NCBI RefSeq assembly: GCF_900116235.1
Contig: NZ_FPAA01000002.1
Location: 310,001-374,000, forward strand
Direction of reading: 5' to 3'
DNA length: 64,000 bases
DNA from: Marininema halotolerans
Lineage (GTDB): Bacteria; Bacillota; Bacilli; Thermoactinomycetales; DSM-45169
The notes under the pieces were generated by a model, which worked only from the letters and a program-made list of their open reading frames with translations, ran no database searches and had not been told where the DNA came from. The translations under genes were made by a program, and so were the position numbers. Position 1 is the stretch's first letter, and each line of letters opens with the position of its first letter. Below are positions 35,919-45,885 of the stretch, piece by piece.

Positions 35919-36362
35919 ATGGAACTCATTGTATACCTTGCCGGACAAATTCATGATGACTGGCGTGATCAACTCCGACAAAAAGCAGAAGAGCGTGGAC
36001 TTCCCCTTACCTTTAAAGGGCCACAGGAGAACCATGATCGCTCGGATGCCATTGGTGAAACAATCAAAGGAGCACAACCCTCCAAGGAATATCGGGATCA
36101 TGTGGCATCGGAGATGAATAATCTTCGTACCCGCATCTGGATGGAAAAAGCCGATGTGGTGATCGCTTTATTCGGAGAAAAATATCGGCAATGGAATACG
36201 GCGATGGATGCAGCGGTCGCCCTCCAATCTGGAAAGCCACTCATTCTCGTTCGACCCCCTGAATTGATTCATCCTCTGAAAGAGCTCGCTCAGCGCGCCC
36301 AAGTCGTGGTAGAAACACCCGATCAAGCGCTGGATGCCCTCGCATACGTTCTTGAATCATGA
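35919..36362 (+). CDS. ytoQ: YtoQ family protein
   Basis: The 147-residue protein matches YtoQ over its length: VYLAGQIHDDWR, FKGPQENHDRSD, IWMEKADVVIALFGEKYRQWNTA, and LEALAYV-like end. The fold resembles nucleoside 2-deoxyribosyltransferase. Biological role unknown. Its terminator overlaps the stop. Confidence 0.88.
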   Translation: MELIVYLAGQIHDDWRDQLRQKAEERGLPLTFKGPQENHDRSDAIGETIKGAQPSKEYRDHVASEMNNLRTRIWMEKADVVIALFGEKYRQWNTAMDAAVALQSGKPLILVRPPELIHPLKELAQRAQVVVETPDQALDALAYVLES

Positions 36363-36402
36363 TCAAAAAAGTTACCGTCTCTAGACGGTAACTTTTTTGA
36401 TC
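36361..36402. terminator. Bidirectional terminator
   Basis: GATCAAAAAAGTTACCGTCT and its perfect complement, between convergent ytoQ and the amidohydrolase gene. Confidence 0.92.
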
Positions 36403-36416
36403 GATAAATGAATGCC

Positions 36417-38024
36417 TTATGCTTCGCGTTGCCAGGCTATGCGACCATTTACTACCGTCATCATGGCCTGGGTATGCAACAGACGATCGGGATCCGGCCC
36501 TAATAGATCCTGATCAAAGATGGAAAGATCCGCCCACTTACCAGGGGTGATCGATCCCCGTTCTTTTTGCTCCCCGATGGAGACAGCCCCGCCCCAGGTG
36601 AACAGTTGGAGCGCTTCAAGTGCCGTTAGTTTCTGTTCTGGAATCCAACCAGGATGATTCACATCGTATGGATCACGTCGAGTAATCGCCGCGTGGATCC
36701 CTAATAAGGGATTAATGGGTTCGATGGGTGCATCACTGCCACCCCCACAGGGAATTCCTGCGGATAACAAGCTTTTCCAAGCATAAGAAAAGGGTAGCCT
36801 CTCTTCGCCCAACCGTTTGATCACCCATGGGAAATCACTCGCAACAAAGCGGGGTTGAATATCAACAACCACTGGTAAGCGTTGGATTCGAGGGAGCAAT
36901 GACGGGTGGAGAACCTGGGCGTGAATTAATCGATTTGGCAGTAAAGGAACCCTTCCCGGCGCCGGAGTAACCGCTTCTAACACATCTAAAAATTGCTCAG
37001 CAGCTCCGTCGCCAATCGCATGCACAGCAACAGGCATCCCGTGATGATAAGCCTTTTTGACCCATTGGGTCATTTCCTCATGAGAATGGGTGGGCAGTCC
37101 ATAATTTGTTTGGTCGTCGGCATACGGCGTGGATAGCCACGCGGTTCTCCCACCAAAGGAACCATCCGCAAAAATCTTCATGGCTCCAATCTGAAACCAT
37201 TCTGTGTTTCCTTTAGGCACTTCCATGTTCAACCATTCATCAACATAGGGATGGTAAATGAGATGATGGCTCCGTAGATACATCCCTTCTTCAAGTAGCC
37301 CATGATAGATTTTCAATAGCTCGGCTACGCTCCCTGCCTCTCGTACGTCCTCGGTATGTACAGAGGTAATACCATGAGCGAGTACATCCTTTGCTGCAAG
37401 AAGCGCCCAGTTTCTTTTTTCTGCGAAGGAATTGGCGGGGATTGCTTGGCGAAAGGGTTGGGATGCATTTTCATAGATCAGACCATTTAATAACCCCATC
37501 CCATCACGTCCATACGCCCCTTCTATTGGATCGGGGGCATCAATGGTTAGACCCGCAGCAGTAATTGCACAGGTATTCACCGCTTGCACATGATGACAGG
37601 TCCGCGTCAACATGACGGGGTGATTGGGAGCAATGCGATCCAACTCCTCTCGCAGAGGAGGACCCCCCTCCATGCGATTTTCATCCCAATTCAGTCCCAA
37701 AATCCATTGACCTGGGGGCATAGTTTTCGCCTTTTTTTGCAGGATCGCCATCAGTCGATGCTTGCTCGTCTCTTTGGCAAAATCTAAATGGGATAAACGA
37801 ATGCCATGCCCTAAAAGATGGAGGTGGTTATCCGTAAATCCCGGGTAAACATACTTTTGCTCCAAATCAATTTTTTCAACATCCGAACGACCCAATTGAA
37901 TCGTTAGTTCTGCTGTAGTACCCAACGCTTTAATGAATCCATTTTCCGTGTAAATCGCTTCAACACAAGGCGTTTCTCGATCCAGTGTCGTCACATTTCC
38001 CCGGATAAACAACCGTTTCTCCAT
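36417..38024 (-). CDS. Amidohydrolase family protein (YtcJ-like)
   Basis: Start at 38024 (MEKRLFIRG) follows AAGGG by eight bases. The 535-residue metallo-hydrolase has TDNHLHLLGHG (HxH), QIGAMKIFADGSFGGRTAWLS with the carbamate-type Lys, AVHAIGDGA, VDIQPRF and GGGSDAPIEP (final Asp). The composition matches the NfdA/YtcJ group of N-substituted formamide deformylases. Substrate unknown. Confidence 0.88.
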   Translation of the reverse strand: MEKRLFIRGNVTTLDRETPCVEAIYTENGFIKALGTTAELTIQLGRSDVEKIDLEQKYVYPGFTDNHLHLLGHGIRLSHLDFAKETSKHRLMAILQKKAKTMPPGQWILGLNWDENRMEGGPPLREELDRIAPNHPVMLTRTCHHVQAVNTCAITAAGLTIDAPDPIEGAYGRDGMGLLNGLIYENASQPFRQAIPANSFAEKRNWALLAAKDVLAHGITSVHTEDVREAGSVAELLKIYHGLLEEGMYLRSHHLIYHPYVDEWLNMEVPKGNTEWFQIGAMKIFADGSFGGRTAWLSTPYADDQTNYGLPTHSHEEMTQWVKKAYHHGMPVAVHAIGDGAAEQFLDVLEAVTPAPGRVPLLPNRLIHAQVLHPSLLPRIQRLPVVVDIQPRFVASDFPWVIKRLGEERLPFSYAWKSLLSAGIPCGGGSDAPIEPINPLLGIHAAITRRDPYDVNHPGWIPEQKLTALEALQLFTWGGAVSIGEQKERGSITPGKWADLSIFDQDLLGPDPDRLLHTQAMMTVVNGRIAWQREA

Positions 38025-38113
38025 CGCAAATCCCTTCTTACTCTGCGATATTTTAGATCTCACAGCGATTGTATCGATGAACACCCATTGACGCAAGCAC
38101 TCTTCCTTAATGA

Positions 38114-38147
38114 AAGCCCCCTTCGTCGTTGTTGAAGAAGGGGGTTT
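38114..38147 (-). terminator. Terminator of the rRNA methyltransferase gene
   Basis: AAACCCCCTTC/GAAGGGGGCTT with a loop of 12 bases and TTTCATT after it on the minus strand. Confidence 0.75.
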
Positions 38148-38210
38148 GTGCGGATACGATAAGAAGCCAGAACTTTGTTATTGACTTAAAGTTATCCATT
38201 CCGGGTTATG

Positions 38211-39578
38211 TCAAGAATCCCTCTTCCAATCGAGGACAACCACACTTTCAACCTGAGACGTTTGGGGAAACATATCGACTGGTTGAATGGAACGCACTTG
38301 ATAGCCACCCTTTAATAACACCGAACAATCCTTTGCTAACGTTGATGGGTTGCATGACACATAGACAAAACGAGGGATCTGAGTACGAAGTAACGTCTGG
38401 ATAAAAGCCTCCCCCAACCCTGTTCGAGGTGGATCTGCAACCACCACATCCGGACGAAAACCTGCGGCTATCCATTGAGGAAGAAGATCCTCCGCTGCCC
38501 CTACATGATATTCTGCATGGTCAATATGATTGGCCTTGGCATTCATCTTTGCATCGGCTATGGCTTCCGCCACGGTATCCATTCCAATCACTCGAGCCGC
38601 TTGATTGGCTAACCACAAGCCGATGGTTCCCGTGCCACAATAGGCATCCACCACCGTCTCCTTCCCAGTCAATCCCGCAGCTGTTGCCACTTTCTCATAT
38701 AAACGGGAGGTCTGATTCGGATTGAGTTGGAAAAATGCCGGAGCGGAAAGATGATAAGTTCGTCCCCCCAATTCCTCGGCCATTGTTTCCTGTCCCCAAA
38801 TTACCCGGCTTTGCTCACCAAAAATTAAGGATGTTCGTTGTGGATTATGATTCACTACTAGACTTACAAGCTGAGGCAGACGCCGAACCAGCTCCTTCTG
38901 AAGTTCATCTTCCTTGGGTATGGGATGTTCCTTACTGATTAAAACGAGCTGTGCCTCTTTGGTCTCAAATCCATAACGGACAACCACATTACGAATGGCG
39001 CCTCGATGCTTTCCTTCGTCATAGATGGATATAGAAAGATCCGTTAGTGTTTGGCGTGCGATATCAAGAATTTGGTTGGTCTCTGGATGTTGCACCATGC
39101 ATCCCTTCATATCGATCAACCGATGGGAGGAGGGACTATACATCCCCATGACAATTCTTCCTCCCTGGCGTTGAACAGGTAATTGCGCTTTATTACGATA
39201 GGCCCACGGCTCCTCCATTCCTAGCGTTTCCTGTATCGGTAGAGGAGTCCTATCTGCATAACGAGAGAAAGCTTCCTCAACCAGCTCTCGTTTCAAACGC
39301 AATTGCATTGGATAATCGATATGTTGCAGCTGACAACCACCACATTGACGATAAATGGGACATGGGGCGGAAATCCGGTGGGAGGATCGCTTTTGTATTC
39401 GAAGAATTTCCCCGCGAGCAAATTTCTTTTTTACCTCGGTAATACGTGCTGACACATATTCCCCAGGAATTGCCTCTTCCACAAATACCACTTGCTTTTG
39501 ATAATAACCTACACCTTCCCCATTGATCCCGATCCTGCGAATCGGAAGGCGAATCACTTGTCCCTGTTTTAACTTCAT
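38211..39578 (-). CDS. rlmCD: 23S rRNA (uracil-5-)-methyltransferase, TrmA/RlmCD family
   Basis: The 455-residue protein has a TRAM domain (residues 1-60), iron-sulfur Cys in CPIYRQCGGCQLQH, the SAM site DAYCGTGTIGLWLA, DPPRTGLG and the nucleophile in YVSCNPSTLAKD. In Bacillus the RlmCD homologue methylates U747 and U1939. ATG at 39578 has AAGGATG nine bases upstream; ATG at 39587 is an alternative. Confidence 0.92.
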   Translation of the reverse strand: MKLKQGQVIRLPIRRIGINGEGVGYYQKQVVFVEEAIPGEYVSARITEVKKKFARGEILRIQKRSSHRISAPCPIYRQCGGCQLQHIDYPMQLRLKRELVEEAFSRYADRTPLPIQETLGMEEPWAYRNKAQLPVQRQGGRIVMGMYSPSSHRLIDMKGCMVQHPETNQILDIARQTLTDLSISIYDEGKHRGAIRNVVVRYGFETKEAQLVLISKEHPIPKEDELQKELVRRLPQLVSLVVNHNPQRTSLIFGEQSRVIWGQETMAEELGGRTYHLSAPAFFQLNPNQTSRLYEKVATAAGLTGKETVVDAYCGTGTIGLWLANQAARVIGMDTVAEAIADAKMNAKANHIDHAEYHVGAAEDLLPQWIAAGFRPDVVVADPPRTGLGEAFIQTLLRTQIPRFVYVSCNPSTLAKDCSVLLKGGYQVRSIQPVDMFPQTSQVESVVVLDWKRDS

Positions 39579-39718
39579 ATTACTCATCCTTATTTTCCAC
39601 TTCTTTTCTATCAGTATGATTGTTATCATTGTACCCGAAGTGAGAACAAACCCCTACCCGGTTCAAGGAAATCCAATTGGGGATGACGAATTACCGTATG
39701 AAGAAAAGGAGGTATTTT

Positions 39719-40096
39719 ATGGCCACAAATCAGGTTCCATATTCAGACACCAACCATACGATTACAACCGAAGCCCTAGAAACCATCGTTACTGCTGCGG
39801 TAGAGAGAACAAAGGGTGTCACTGGCATTATTAACGAAACCCACCGCAATCCTTTAAAATTTGGACAAGCCTCCTCCCGTAAAGGCGTCATTGTCCACAT
39901 GCAAGAGGATAACTCCATTCGCATATCCCTTCGAATATCGGTCATTTACGGGGAAAATATCCCTCAAATCGGGGAAACTACCCTCCATAATGTCAGGGAA
40001 GCGCTAATCAATATGGCTGGGTTAGATACCGAACATATACATATCCGTATCGAAGGAATTACCCTACCTGATGAAATTACAAAAAAAATTTTTTAA
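39719..40096 (+). CDS. Asp23/Gls24 family envelope stress protein
   Basis: Start at 39719 has AAGGAGG seven bases upstream. The 125-residue protein fits the Asp23 family with ALETIVTAAVERTKGVTGI, ISLRISVIYGENIPQIGETT and NMAGLDTEHIHIRIEGI. Such proteins act at the membrane in cell-envelope homeostasis. Monocistronic with a downstream terminator. Confidence 0.88.
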   Translation: MATNQVPYSDTNHTITTEALETIVTAAVERTKGVTGIINETHRNPLKFGQASSRKGVIVHMQEDNSIRISLRISVIYGENIPQIGETTLHNVREALINMAGLDTEHIHIRIEGITLPDEITKKIF

Positions 40097-40159
40097 AAAG
40101 AGGTTTTAGCCTGGAAAAAGGGGTATATAATCAATAACCGTTGTGCTAGTCCCCCCTTG

Positions 40160-40196
40160 GCCCGGCTGAATATTCAGCCGGGCTTCTTCTATGTTT
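40160..40196 (+). terminator. Terminator between Asp23 and hom
   Basis: GCCCGGCTGAAT/ATTCAGCCGGGC is a perfect palindrome followed by CTTCTTCTATGTTTTTT on the plus strand. Confidence 0.88.
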
Positions 40197-40197
40197 T

Positions 40198-41502
40198 TTA
40201 ACCAATTTTTTTGAAGCGCTGAGTCTCCGCATGATTGGAAGCCTGTTGATAAATTGGACGATCCAACATCCGTTTCACCTCGATACCGATTTCTGCAAGC
40301 AAGATCCCTTGGTAAATGGGATTCCATTGCTCAAACAACAAAGCAACGCCGCCTCCCTCTGGCAAGGTGATGGCTTCCATTTTTATAAGGGGTAACCCGA
40401 TTTTCTCGAGTCTTGTTTGCATCTGTTGCCCCACTTCTTCATCGATGGTCTCAACAAACTCCATATAAATAAATCGTTCACCAAAGGGTTCCTCCGGCAA
40501 AATGACTGCCTCTGGTTCATCTTGAACCATTGGAGGTGGAAGAAGAAATAAGTTACACACATCTTCAAGCATGACACTCGCAGTTGGTTCAGTGCCTGCT
40601 CCCTGCCCCAAAAGAGTAATGTCCTGTACCCCATCCGCTTCAATATGCACCCCATTGTACACACCTTCAACTGTAGCTAATGGATGAGAAAGTGGCACTA
40701 GCATGGGGGCCACACGTAACGAAACCGTATCTTGATTCGTTTCTCTCCCCACTTCTGCGAGCAATTTCACAGCATAACCTAATTTTTTAGCTAGGATGAG
40801 CTCGCCTACCTTGATCCCTCGAATCCCTTTATAAGGAATCTTCTGAAAAGGAAGTGTTACTTCAAAAGCCAAACGGGTCAAAATGGCCAATTTATACATC
40901 GAGTCCACACCATCCACATCATTGGATGGATCCGCCTCCGCATACCCTAACTCTTGAGCAACAGCAATTCCTTCTTCATAGGACACTCCCTTTTTCTCCA
41001 TCTCCGTCAGCAAAAAATTGGTCGTCCCATTAAGAATCCCTGTAATACGATGAATGTGATTAGTTTGTAATAAATGTCGAATGGTTCCCAAAATGGGTAT
41101 ACCGCCCGCAACACTCGCTTCATATAGCAATTTCACTCCATGGCGATGCGCCAGTTGTTCTAAAGAAACGCCATGCTTTGCAATCAGTTCTTTATTTGCT
41201 GTGACTACATGGCAACCTGCCATAATCGCCTCCTCAATATAACGGCGAGCAGGTTCTACGCCGCCAATGGCTTCAATGATCACTTGCACCTCTTCATCCA
41301 ATACCTCTGAAAAGTCGTCGGTCAGTAAAGGGAATACATCTCGATTTTGGCGCGGCCGTTCCACATCCTTGACTAACACCTTTCGAATCTCAAACAATCG
41401 ATTGGTTTTTTTGGTAATCACCTGTTGACGATGATGAAAAGCTTGGTACACACCCCACCCAACAGTACCTAGCCCTAACAATCCTACACCAATTTTCTCC
41501 AT
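40198..41502 (-). CDS. hom: Homoserine dehydrogenase
   Basis: Start at 41502 (MEKIGVGLLG) has AAGGGG ten bases upstream. The 434-residue protein has GLLGLGTVGWGV (NAD site), TANKELIAKHG, EASVAGGIPI, GILNGTTNFLLT and the catalytic region YAEADPSNDVDGVD, plus a C-terminal ACT domain. It makes homoserine for threonine and methionine. A SAM riboswitch upstream ties it to methionine supply. Confidence 0.95.
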   Translation of the reverse strand: MEKIGVGLLGLGTVGWGVYQAFHHRQQVITKKTNRLFEIRKVLVKDVERPRQNRDVFPLLTDDFSEVLDEEVQVIIEAIGGVEPARRYIEEAIMAGCHVVTANKELIAKHGVSLEQLAHRHGVKLLYEASVAGGIPILGTIRHLLQTNHIHRITGILNGTTNFLLTEMEKKGVSYEEGIAVAQELGYAEADPSNDVDGVDSMYKLAILTRLAFEVTLPFQKIPYKGIRGIKVGELILAKKLGYAVKLLAEVGRETNQDTVSLRVAPMLVPLSHPLATVEGVYNGVHIEADGVQDITLLGQGAGTEPTASVMLEDVCNLFLLPPPMVQDEPEAVILPEEPFGERFIYMEFVETIDEEVGQQMQTRLEKIGLPLIKMEAITLPEGGGVALLFEQWNPIYQGILLAEIGIEVKRMLDRPIYQQASNHAETQRFKKIG

Positions 41503-41549
41503 GGTTGTTTTGCCCCTTCGAGATCGATTTTGCGACCCTTTAAAACACA

Positions 41550-41578
41550 CATAAAAAGCCCCTCGATAGGGAGGGGCT
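41550..41578 (-). terminator. Riboswitch-controlled terminator
   Basis: GCCCCTCCC/GAGGGGC-type stem with loop TATC and TTTTTATG after it, just after the SAM aptamer and before hom. Confidence 0.88.
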
Positions 41579-41610
41579 GTATAGACGAATCATCAATCAT
41601 CTAGGCTTCC

Positions 41611-41730
41611 ACTCCTTATCACTTAGCGCATTCACGCTACAGGTATTGGCACCCTATCTATCACGCATAAGCGTCACAAATGGGTTGCCGGGTTTCATCG
41701 GGCCAGTCCCTCCACCACTCTGGATAAGAA
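41611..41730 (-). ncRNA. SAM-I riboswitch (S-box) aptamer
   Basis: The minus strand shows the S-box core in order: CTTATCCAGAG, GGTGGAGGGACTGGCCC, GATGAAACCCGGCAACC, GGTGCCAATACCTG and the closing GATAAGGAG. P1 is formed by 41721-41730 with 41611-41620. SAM binding should favour the terminator at 41550 and shut off hom, so this is a methionine-sensing control of the shared homoserine step. Confidence 0.95.
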
Positions 41731-41802
41731 ATCGCAAACGAGATATTCAATTTAATTAGTCCTTATTATGAAACAGGTACCCTCCCACTGTCAAAGGAAT
41801 TT

Positions 41803-42813
41803 TTACTCAACAATCGAATTTCGCAACACGCCAAGCCCTTCAATTGAAAGTTCAACGACATCGCCAGGTTCAAGCCACCGATGGACATCGGGACCCAACT
41901 CCAGAATACAACCTGTCCCTACTGTGCCAGAACCGATAACATCGCCAGGATACAATGTACAATCCTCTGAAGCACGTGCAATCATCTGAGCAAAGGAGAA
42001 GGTAAGGCTGTTGGCATTGCCTTTGGAGAGCTCACGCCCATTGACAGAGGCCGTCATTGAAAGATTCCAGTGCTCACCGTCTCGTCGATGTTCCAATTCA
42101 TCCAGAGTGACCAACCAAGGTCCCATAGAGGTTGCAAAATCCTTCCCCTTCGCAGGACCTAACCCCACTTTCATCTCCTTCATTTGGATATCCCGCGCGC
42201 TCCAATCGTTCAAGATGCTAAAACCCGCAATGGCCTCCATCGCTTCTTGGGGGGTAAAATTGCGTCCCTGTTGTCCAATTACACAGGCAATTTCTAATTC
42301 GAAGTCAAGCGCCCTACAATTTTGCGGACGACTCACCTCAGCATCCGCCCCCAGCATCGTATGCGGATTTGAAAAATAAAAAACAGGAATCTCATACCAT
42401 TCAGGGATCATCCCCAATCCACGACGGGATCGAGCCGTTTTCACATGCTGCTCAAAGGCATAAAAATCACGAAAGGTCGGGGGGGAAGGAACTGGAGGGA
42501 GCAGTTTTACAGCCTCCAATGGTAAAGCAACGGGCTCTCCCTCCACTTTTAATGCGCTGAGATCCTCTTCTTGAATGACTTTTGCAATATGGATGACTTG
42601 TTCTTTTAACTTCGAGTCTGCCTCCAGCCATTCATTCATGGTAGCTGGATGGAGTTTTGTCAAAGGAATTCCTTTGCTCAGAGTGGCCCACTCCTGAGCA
42701 AAAGCCACATCCACAATCCATTCCCGATCTAACCAGCCCAGTCTCCATTCGGAGGCGCCCTGTGCGCTTATCGTAAGTCCATTTTGGACATGCTCATATG
42801 AAACCAGCTTCAT
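41803..42813 (-). CDS. Fumarylacetoacetate hydrolase (FAH) family protein
   Basis: The 336-residue protein has the FAH C-terminal fold: RDFYAFEQHV, LDFELEIACVIG (metal-binding Glu pair), ILNDWSARDIQ, GPAKGKDFATSMGPWLVT and GDVIGSGTVGTGCILELG. Members hydrolyse or decarboxylate beta-diketone-like acids. The substrate is unknown. It stands alone with AAGGAGG before the start. Confidence 0.88.
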   Translation of the reverse strand: MKLVSYEHVQNGLTISAQGASEWRLGWLDREWIVDVAFAQEWATLSKGIPLTKLHPATMNEWLEADSKLKEQVIHIAKVIQEEDLSALKVEGEPVALPLEAVKLLPPVPSPPTFRDFYAFEQHVKTARSRRGLGMIPEWYEIPVFYFSNPHTMLGADAEVSRPQNCRALDFELEIACVIGQQGRNFTPQEAMEAIAGFSILNDWSARDIQMKEMKVGLGPAKGKDFATSMGPWLVTLDELEHRRDGEHWNLSMTASVNGRELSKGNANSLTFSFAQMIARASEDCTLYPGDVIGSGTVGTGCILELGPDVHRWLEPGDVVELSIEGLGVLRNSIVE

Positions 42814-42904
42814 TCATTCATCCTCCTTCAGCTTCAATCAACTGGGTAGCGGTCCTATATCGAGGTTATTCGCCGAGAAAGAGAATCAACCCTTTTTTCC
42901 ATAA

Positions 42905-42931
42905 GAAAAGAGCCCTCTAGCACGAGGACTC
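42905..42931 (-). terminator. Terminator of the glycosyltransferase gene
   Basis: GAGTCCTC/GAGGGCTC stem (one mismatch), 6-base loop, then TTTTCTTAT on the minus strand. Confidence 0.7.
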
Positions 42932-42950
42932 CTCTAACTCTCGTGGACCA

Positions 42951-44069
42951 TTACAACGCCGAATCCAAGGATTTTAACCGAAGGGTTTCATCCACGACAT
43001 GGCGTGTAGCGTCAGGAGCAGACAAATTGATCAAGGCTTCCGACATCCTTTTTCGTTCGTATGAATTAGAGAGTAGTTTCATCGTTGTTTTTCGAATCGA
43101 TTCGGTATTAATGGCTAATGCAGCTTGTTCACGTAATAAATAATTAAGATTGGTTGCTTCTTGACCTGGAAATGCTTCGAATAATAACATTGGCAATCCC
43201 TTTGCCATCGCCTCGGTTACGGTAAGCCCTCCTGGTTTGGTAATTAAGAGATCAGCTGCATCCATTAATCGAGAGATATCCTTTCGATATTGAAAAATAC
43301 GAATGCTTGTACCCTCATATTTCTGAGTGAGTTCTTCATACAACTTCTCATTTTTTCCTGTCAGCACCCATACTTCAATCGTTGGAGTTACGTGCGCTAA
43401 TTCTTCAACCAATAGCGGGAGGGGACCACTTCCCATCCCTCCACCCATCATCAATATCAACGGTAGGTCAGAGGGGCATCCAATTTCCATGCGGGCCTGT
43501 GTACGTGAAGTTGGCTGGTAAAAGAGCGCATCACTAGGGATCCCTGTCTCGATAATGCGACTTCCCGTTTTCCATGCCAATCGTTTGCGCTCTTTTTCCG
43601 AAAGCAAACGATGAGGAATGCACAATAAATCAGGCGCTTCCGCCAACCACATCCCATGCACTTCATAGTCCGTTACGACACCAACCGTTGGCAGATGACG
43701 CCAACGTGATGGCAAAATCAAAAAACCAAAGGGATGGGTACTTACAATATGAGTGGGTTTAAATTCTTCAAGCATCCGATTCAATTTTTTTCTAATCGTC
43801 CATCCCATTTTCTCGATCAATTCAGAGGAAACATAACGAACAAAGCGATTATGAAAGGTTCGGTTATATAGATAATAGTATAAGGCCGGAAAACGAGACA
43901 ATAACTGATTGTAACCAGACTGCAGGAGAGGATGGAAGCTAGACGTCAATTCCAATAGGTCAACGGTTTTTGTTGCCACATTGGCTTGACCATATCTCTG
44001 GGCCAGTGCATCTGCAGTAGCATTGTGCCCTGTACCAAAGCCCATCGTTATGATGAAAACCCGTTCCAC
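42951..44069 (-). CDS. UgtP/MGDG-synthase-like glycosyltransferase
   Basis: The 372-residue GT28-type protein has the N-terminal GFGTGHNATADAL, a middle STHPFGF, TDYEVHGMW, GGGMGSGPL and the donor-binding KPGGLTVTEAMAKGLP. UgtP-type enzymes transfer glucose from UDP-glucose to diacylglycerol for membrane glycolipids and the lipoteichoic acid anchor. The N-terminus fits a peripheral membrane protein. The exact sugar is inferred. Confidence 0.85.
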   Translation of the reverse strand: MERVFIITMGFGTGHNATADALAQRYGQANVATKTVDLLELTSSFHPLLQSGYNQLLSRFPALYYYLYNRTFHNRFVRYVSSELIEKMGWTIRKKLNRMLEEFKPTHIVSTHPFGFLILPSRWRHLPTVGVVTDYEVHGMWLAEAPDLLCIPHRLLSEKERKRLAWKTGSRIIETGIPSDALFYQPTSRTQARMEIGCPSDLPLILMMGGGMGSGPLPLLVEELAHVTPTIEVWVLTGKNEKLYEELTQKYEGTSIRIFQYRKDISRLMDAADLLITKPGGLTVTEAMAKGLPMLLFEAFPGQEATNLNYLLREQAALAINTESIRKTTMKLLSNSYERKRMSEALINLSAPDATRHVVDETLRLKSLDSAL

Positions 44070-44249
44070 GCTGTTTCTCCCTCCCCACTCTGGTTTTTCT
44101 CATTATGCCCTATCATCAACTTCAACCGATCCATCCATTCCTTCGGGCAATCGTGCCGCTTCTTTTGTCTGGACATGGATTCATGGTACCACAGCCACAA
44201 CATTTCATGCCAATATCAAACCAACTGTCCCCAAAAATTTCAACAATAA

Positions 44250-44279
44250 GGAAAAAGAGCACGCATCTTTCGCGTGCTC
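44250..44279 (-). terminator. Terminator of the cell wall hydrolase gene
   Basis: GAGCACGC/GCGTGCTC with a 7-base loop and CTTTTTC on the minus strand. Confidence 0.85.
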
Positions 44280-44288
44280 CCTGCCCAT

Positions 44289-44948
44289 TTATTTACAGAA
44301 AATGTGTTTCCCAATCTTGGTGATTTGAGGGCGACTCCAGATCCATTTGCTTGTCGCAGTCTCGGGATTGAAGTAAAAAGTAGCTCCCAGTGATGGGTCT
44401 GAACCATTCACAGCTTCTTTTGCCGCTTTATAGTCCTCTGAATTGGGTTGCAACCAAATCTGGCCATCGGATACCGCTGTAAATGCTCCCTTTTCCATAA
44501 TAACGCCCTTTGGTGTATTGGGGTAATCAGAAGAATCTACACGATTGAGGATCACCGCTGCAACTGCTACTTTGCCTTTGTAAGGCTCTCCTCGTGCTTC
44601 ACCATGAATGGCACGGGCTAACCAAGTCATATCCTCTTGGCTAACAGAAGCTGTCGCTTTTTTTGCAACAGGTGCTTTATGCTTCACTTTTTTTGTTGTT
44701 GCTTTGGATTCACTAGCCACTTTCACTGGCTTTTTCTTTTCCTTATCATCTTTCTTAGTCGTCGCCTTCGGTTTCTTATCTGTATCTATCGTCTCAACTG
44801 GTTTCCGCTTCGTTTGACGGACCTGTTTTTTATGACTCTTCTTTGTCCCTAACGCACCCGCTTCTTCCTTAAGAAAACCAAAGGGAAACACCATTCCTGA
44901 TATCCCAACGGCTGCAGCAATGCTAGTCGCTACGATTTTCTTATTCAT
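44289..44948 (-). CDS. SleB-type cell wall hydrolase
   Basis: The 219-residue protein has a signal peptide (IAAAVGISGMVFPFGF), a long Lys/Thr-rich linker (about residues 38-105) and a Hydrolase_2 domain with WLARAIHGEARGEP (catalytic Glu), VAVAAVILNRVDS and ATFYFNPETA. SleB/CwlJ members are spore-cortex or vegetative lytic enzymes. The basic linker probably binds wall polymers in place of a LysM domain. Confidence 0.88.
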   Translation of the reverse strand: MNKKIVATSIAAAVGISGMVFPFGFLKEEAGALGTKKSHKKQVRQTKRKPVETIDTDKKPKATTKKDDKEKKKPVKVASESKATTKKVKHKAPVAKKATASVSQEDMTWLARAIHGEARGEPYKGKVAVAAVILNRVDSSDYPNTPKGVIMEKGAFTAVSDGQIWLQPNSEDYKAAKEAVNGSDPSLGATFYFNPETATSKWIWSRPQITKIGKHIFCK

Positions 44949-45089
44949 ATTGTTCCCTCCTTGTGGCCTTCACGGCGTAATCGGGTTTCGCGTTGCCTCA
45001 ATGGCACAATGAATATTGTAAGGGCTACAAGGATATTGAACAACAATCAATGATTGTTATGTAAGGAAAATTTTTCTTAAACGAAGGCA

Positions 45090-45116
45090 AAAAAAAAGAA
45101 GGCTCCTCAGAGCCTC
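45090..45116 (-). terminator. Terminator of sodA
   Basis: AGGCTC-TGAG-GAGCCT followed by CTTTTTTTTT on the minus strand. Confidence 0.88.
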
Positions 45117-45125
45117 CTTTTTAAC

Positions 45126-45740
45126 TTATTTCGCTGCTTGGTAGCGCTTATTTACTTCATCCCAATTGACCACATTCCAGAATGCGTTAATGTAGTCAGG
45201 GCGTTTGTTTTGATACTTCAGGTAGTATGCATGCTCCCATACATCCAGTCCCAAGATGGGTGTGTGGCCATCCGTCTGTGGGTTGTCTTGATTCAAGGTG
45301 TTTGTGATGGCTAAGGATCCATCATTTTTCACGATCAACCATGCCCAACCGCTACCGAAGCGACCAACGCCCTCATTAGCAAATTTCTCTTTGAAGGAAT
45401 CAAAGCTTCCAAAGGTATCATTGATCGCAGTCGCTAGATCTCCAGTCGGCTCGCCACCACCATTTGGGCTCATGATTTCCCAGAAGAGTGAGTGGTTCGC
45501 ATGCCCACCACCGTTATTACGAACGGCAGTACGAATGCTTTCAGGTACTTGATCCAAGTTCGCGACCAAATCATTAATGTTTTTGCTTTGCAACTCAACA
45601 TGCCCTTCCAACGCCGCATTTAGTTTATCGACGTAGGTCTTATGATGACGACCATGGTGAATTTCCATCGTTTGAGCATCGATATGCGGTTCTAACGCAT
45701 CCGTGGAATAAGGGAGTGCCGGCAGTTCAAATTTTGCCAT
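45126..45740 (-). CDS. sodA: Superoxide dismutase (Mn/Fe)
   Basis: The 204-residue enzyme has the metal ligands in [15 protein letters not shown] (His27 region), ANHSLFWE (His), and [19 protein letters not shown] (Asp, His). It dismutates superoxide. GG-rich GGGEPTGDL and the Gln-rich DNPQTDG fit the Mn type. AGGAGG precedes the start. Confidence 0.95.
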   Translation of the reverse strand: MAKFELPALPYSTDALEPHIDAQTMEIHHGRHHKTYVDKLNAALEGHVELQSKNINDLVANLDQVPESIRTAVRNNGGGHANHSLFWEIMSPNGGGEPTGDLATAINDTFGSFDSFKEKFANEGVGRFGSGWAWLIVKNDGSLAITNTLNQDNPQTDGHTPILGLDVWEHAYYLKYQNKRPDYINAFWNVVNWDEVNKRYQAAK

Positions 45741-45885
45741 TAAAAAAACCTCCTCGGTATGTAGATAGTCGGAGTGAAAACAGGATCCTGAGCGACCCTG
45801 TTACCAACCGTTTCCCGTTTTTATTATGCAGAAAACATCCGATAATATCAATCATTACGGAAACTGATCACAAGAATCTTTCTTT

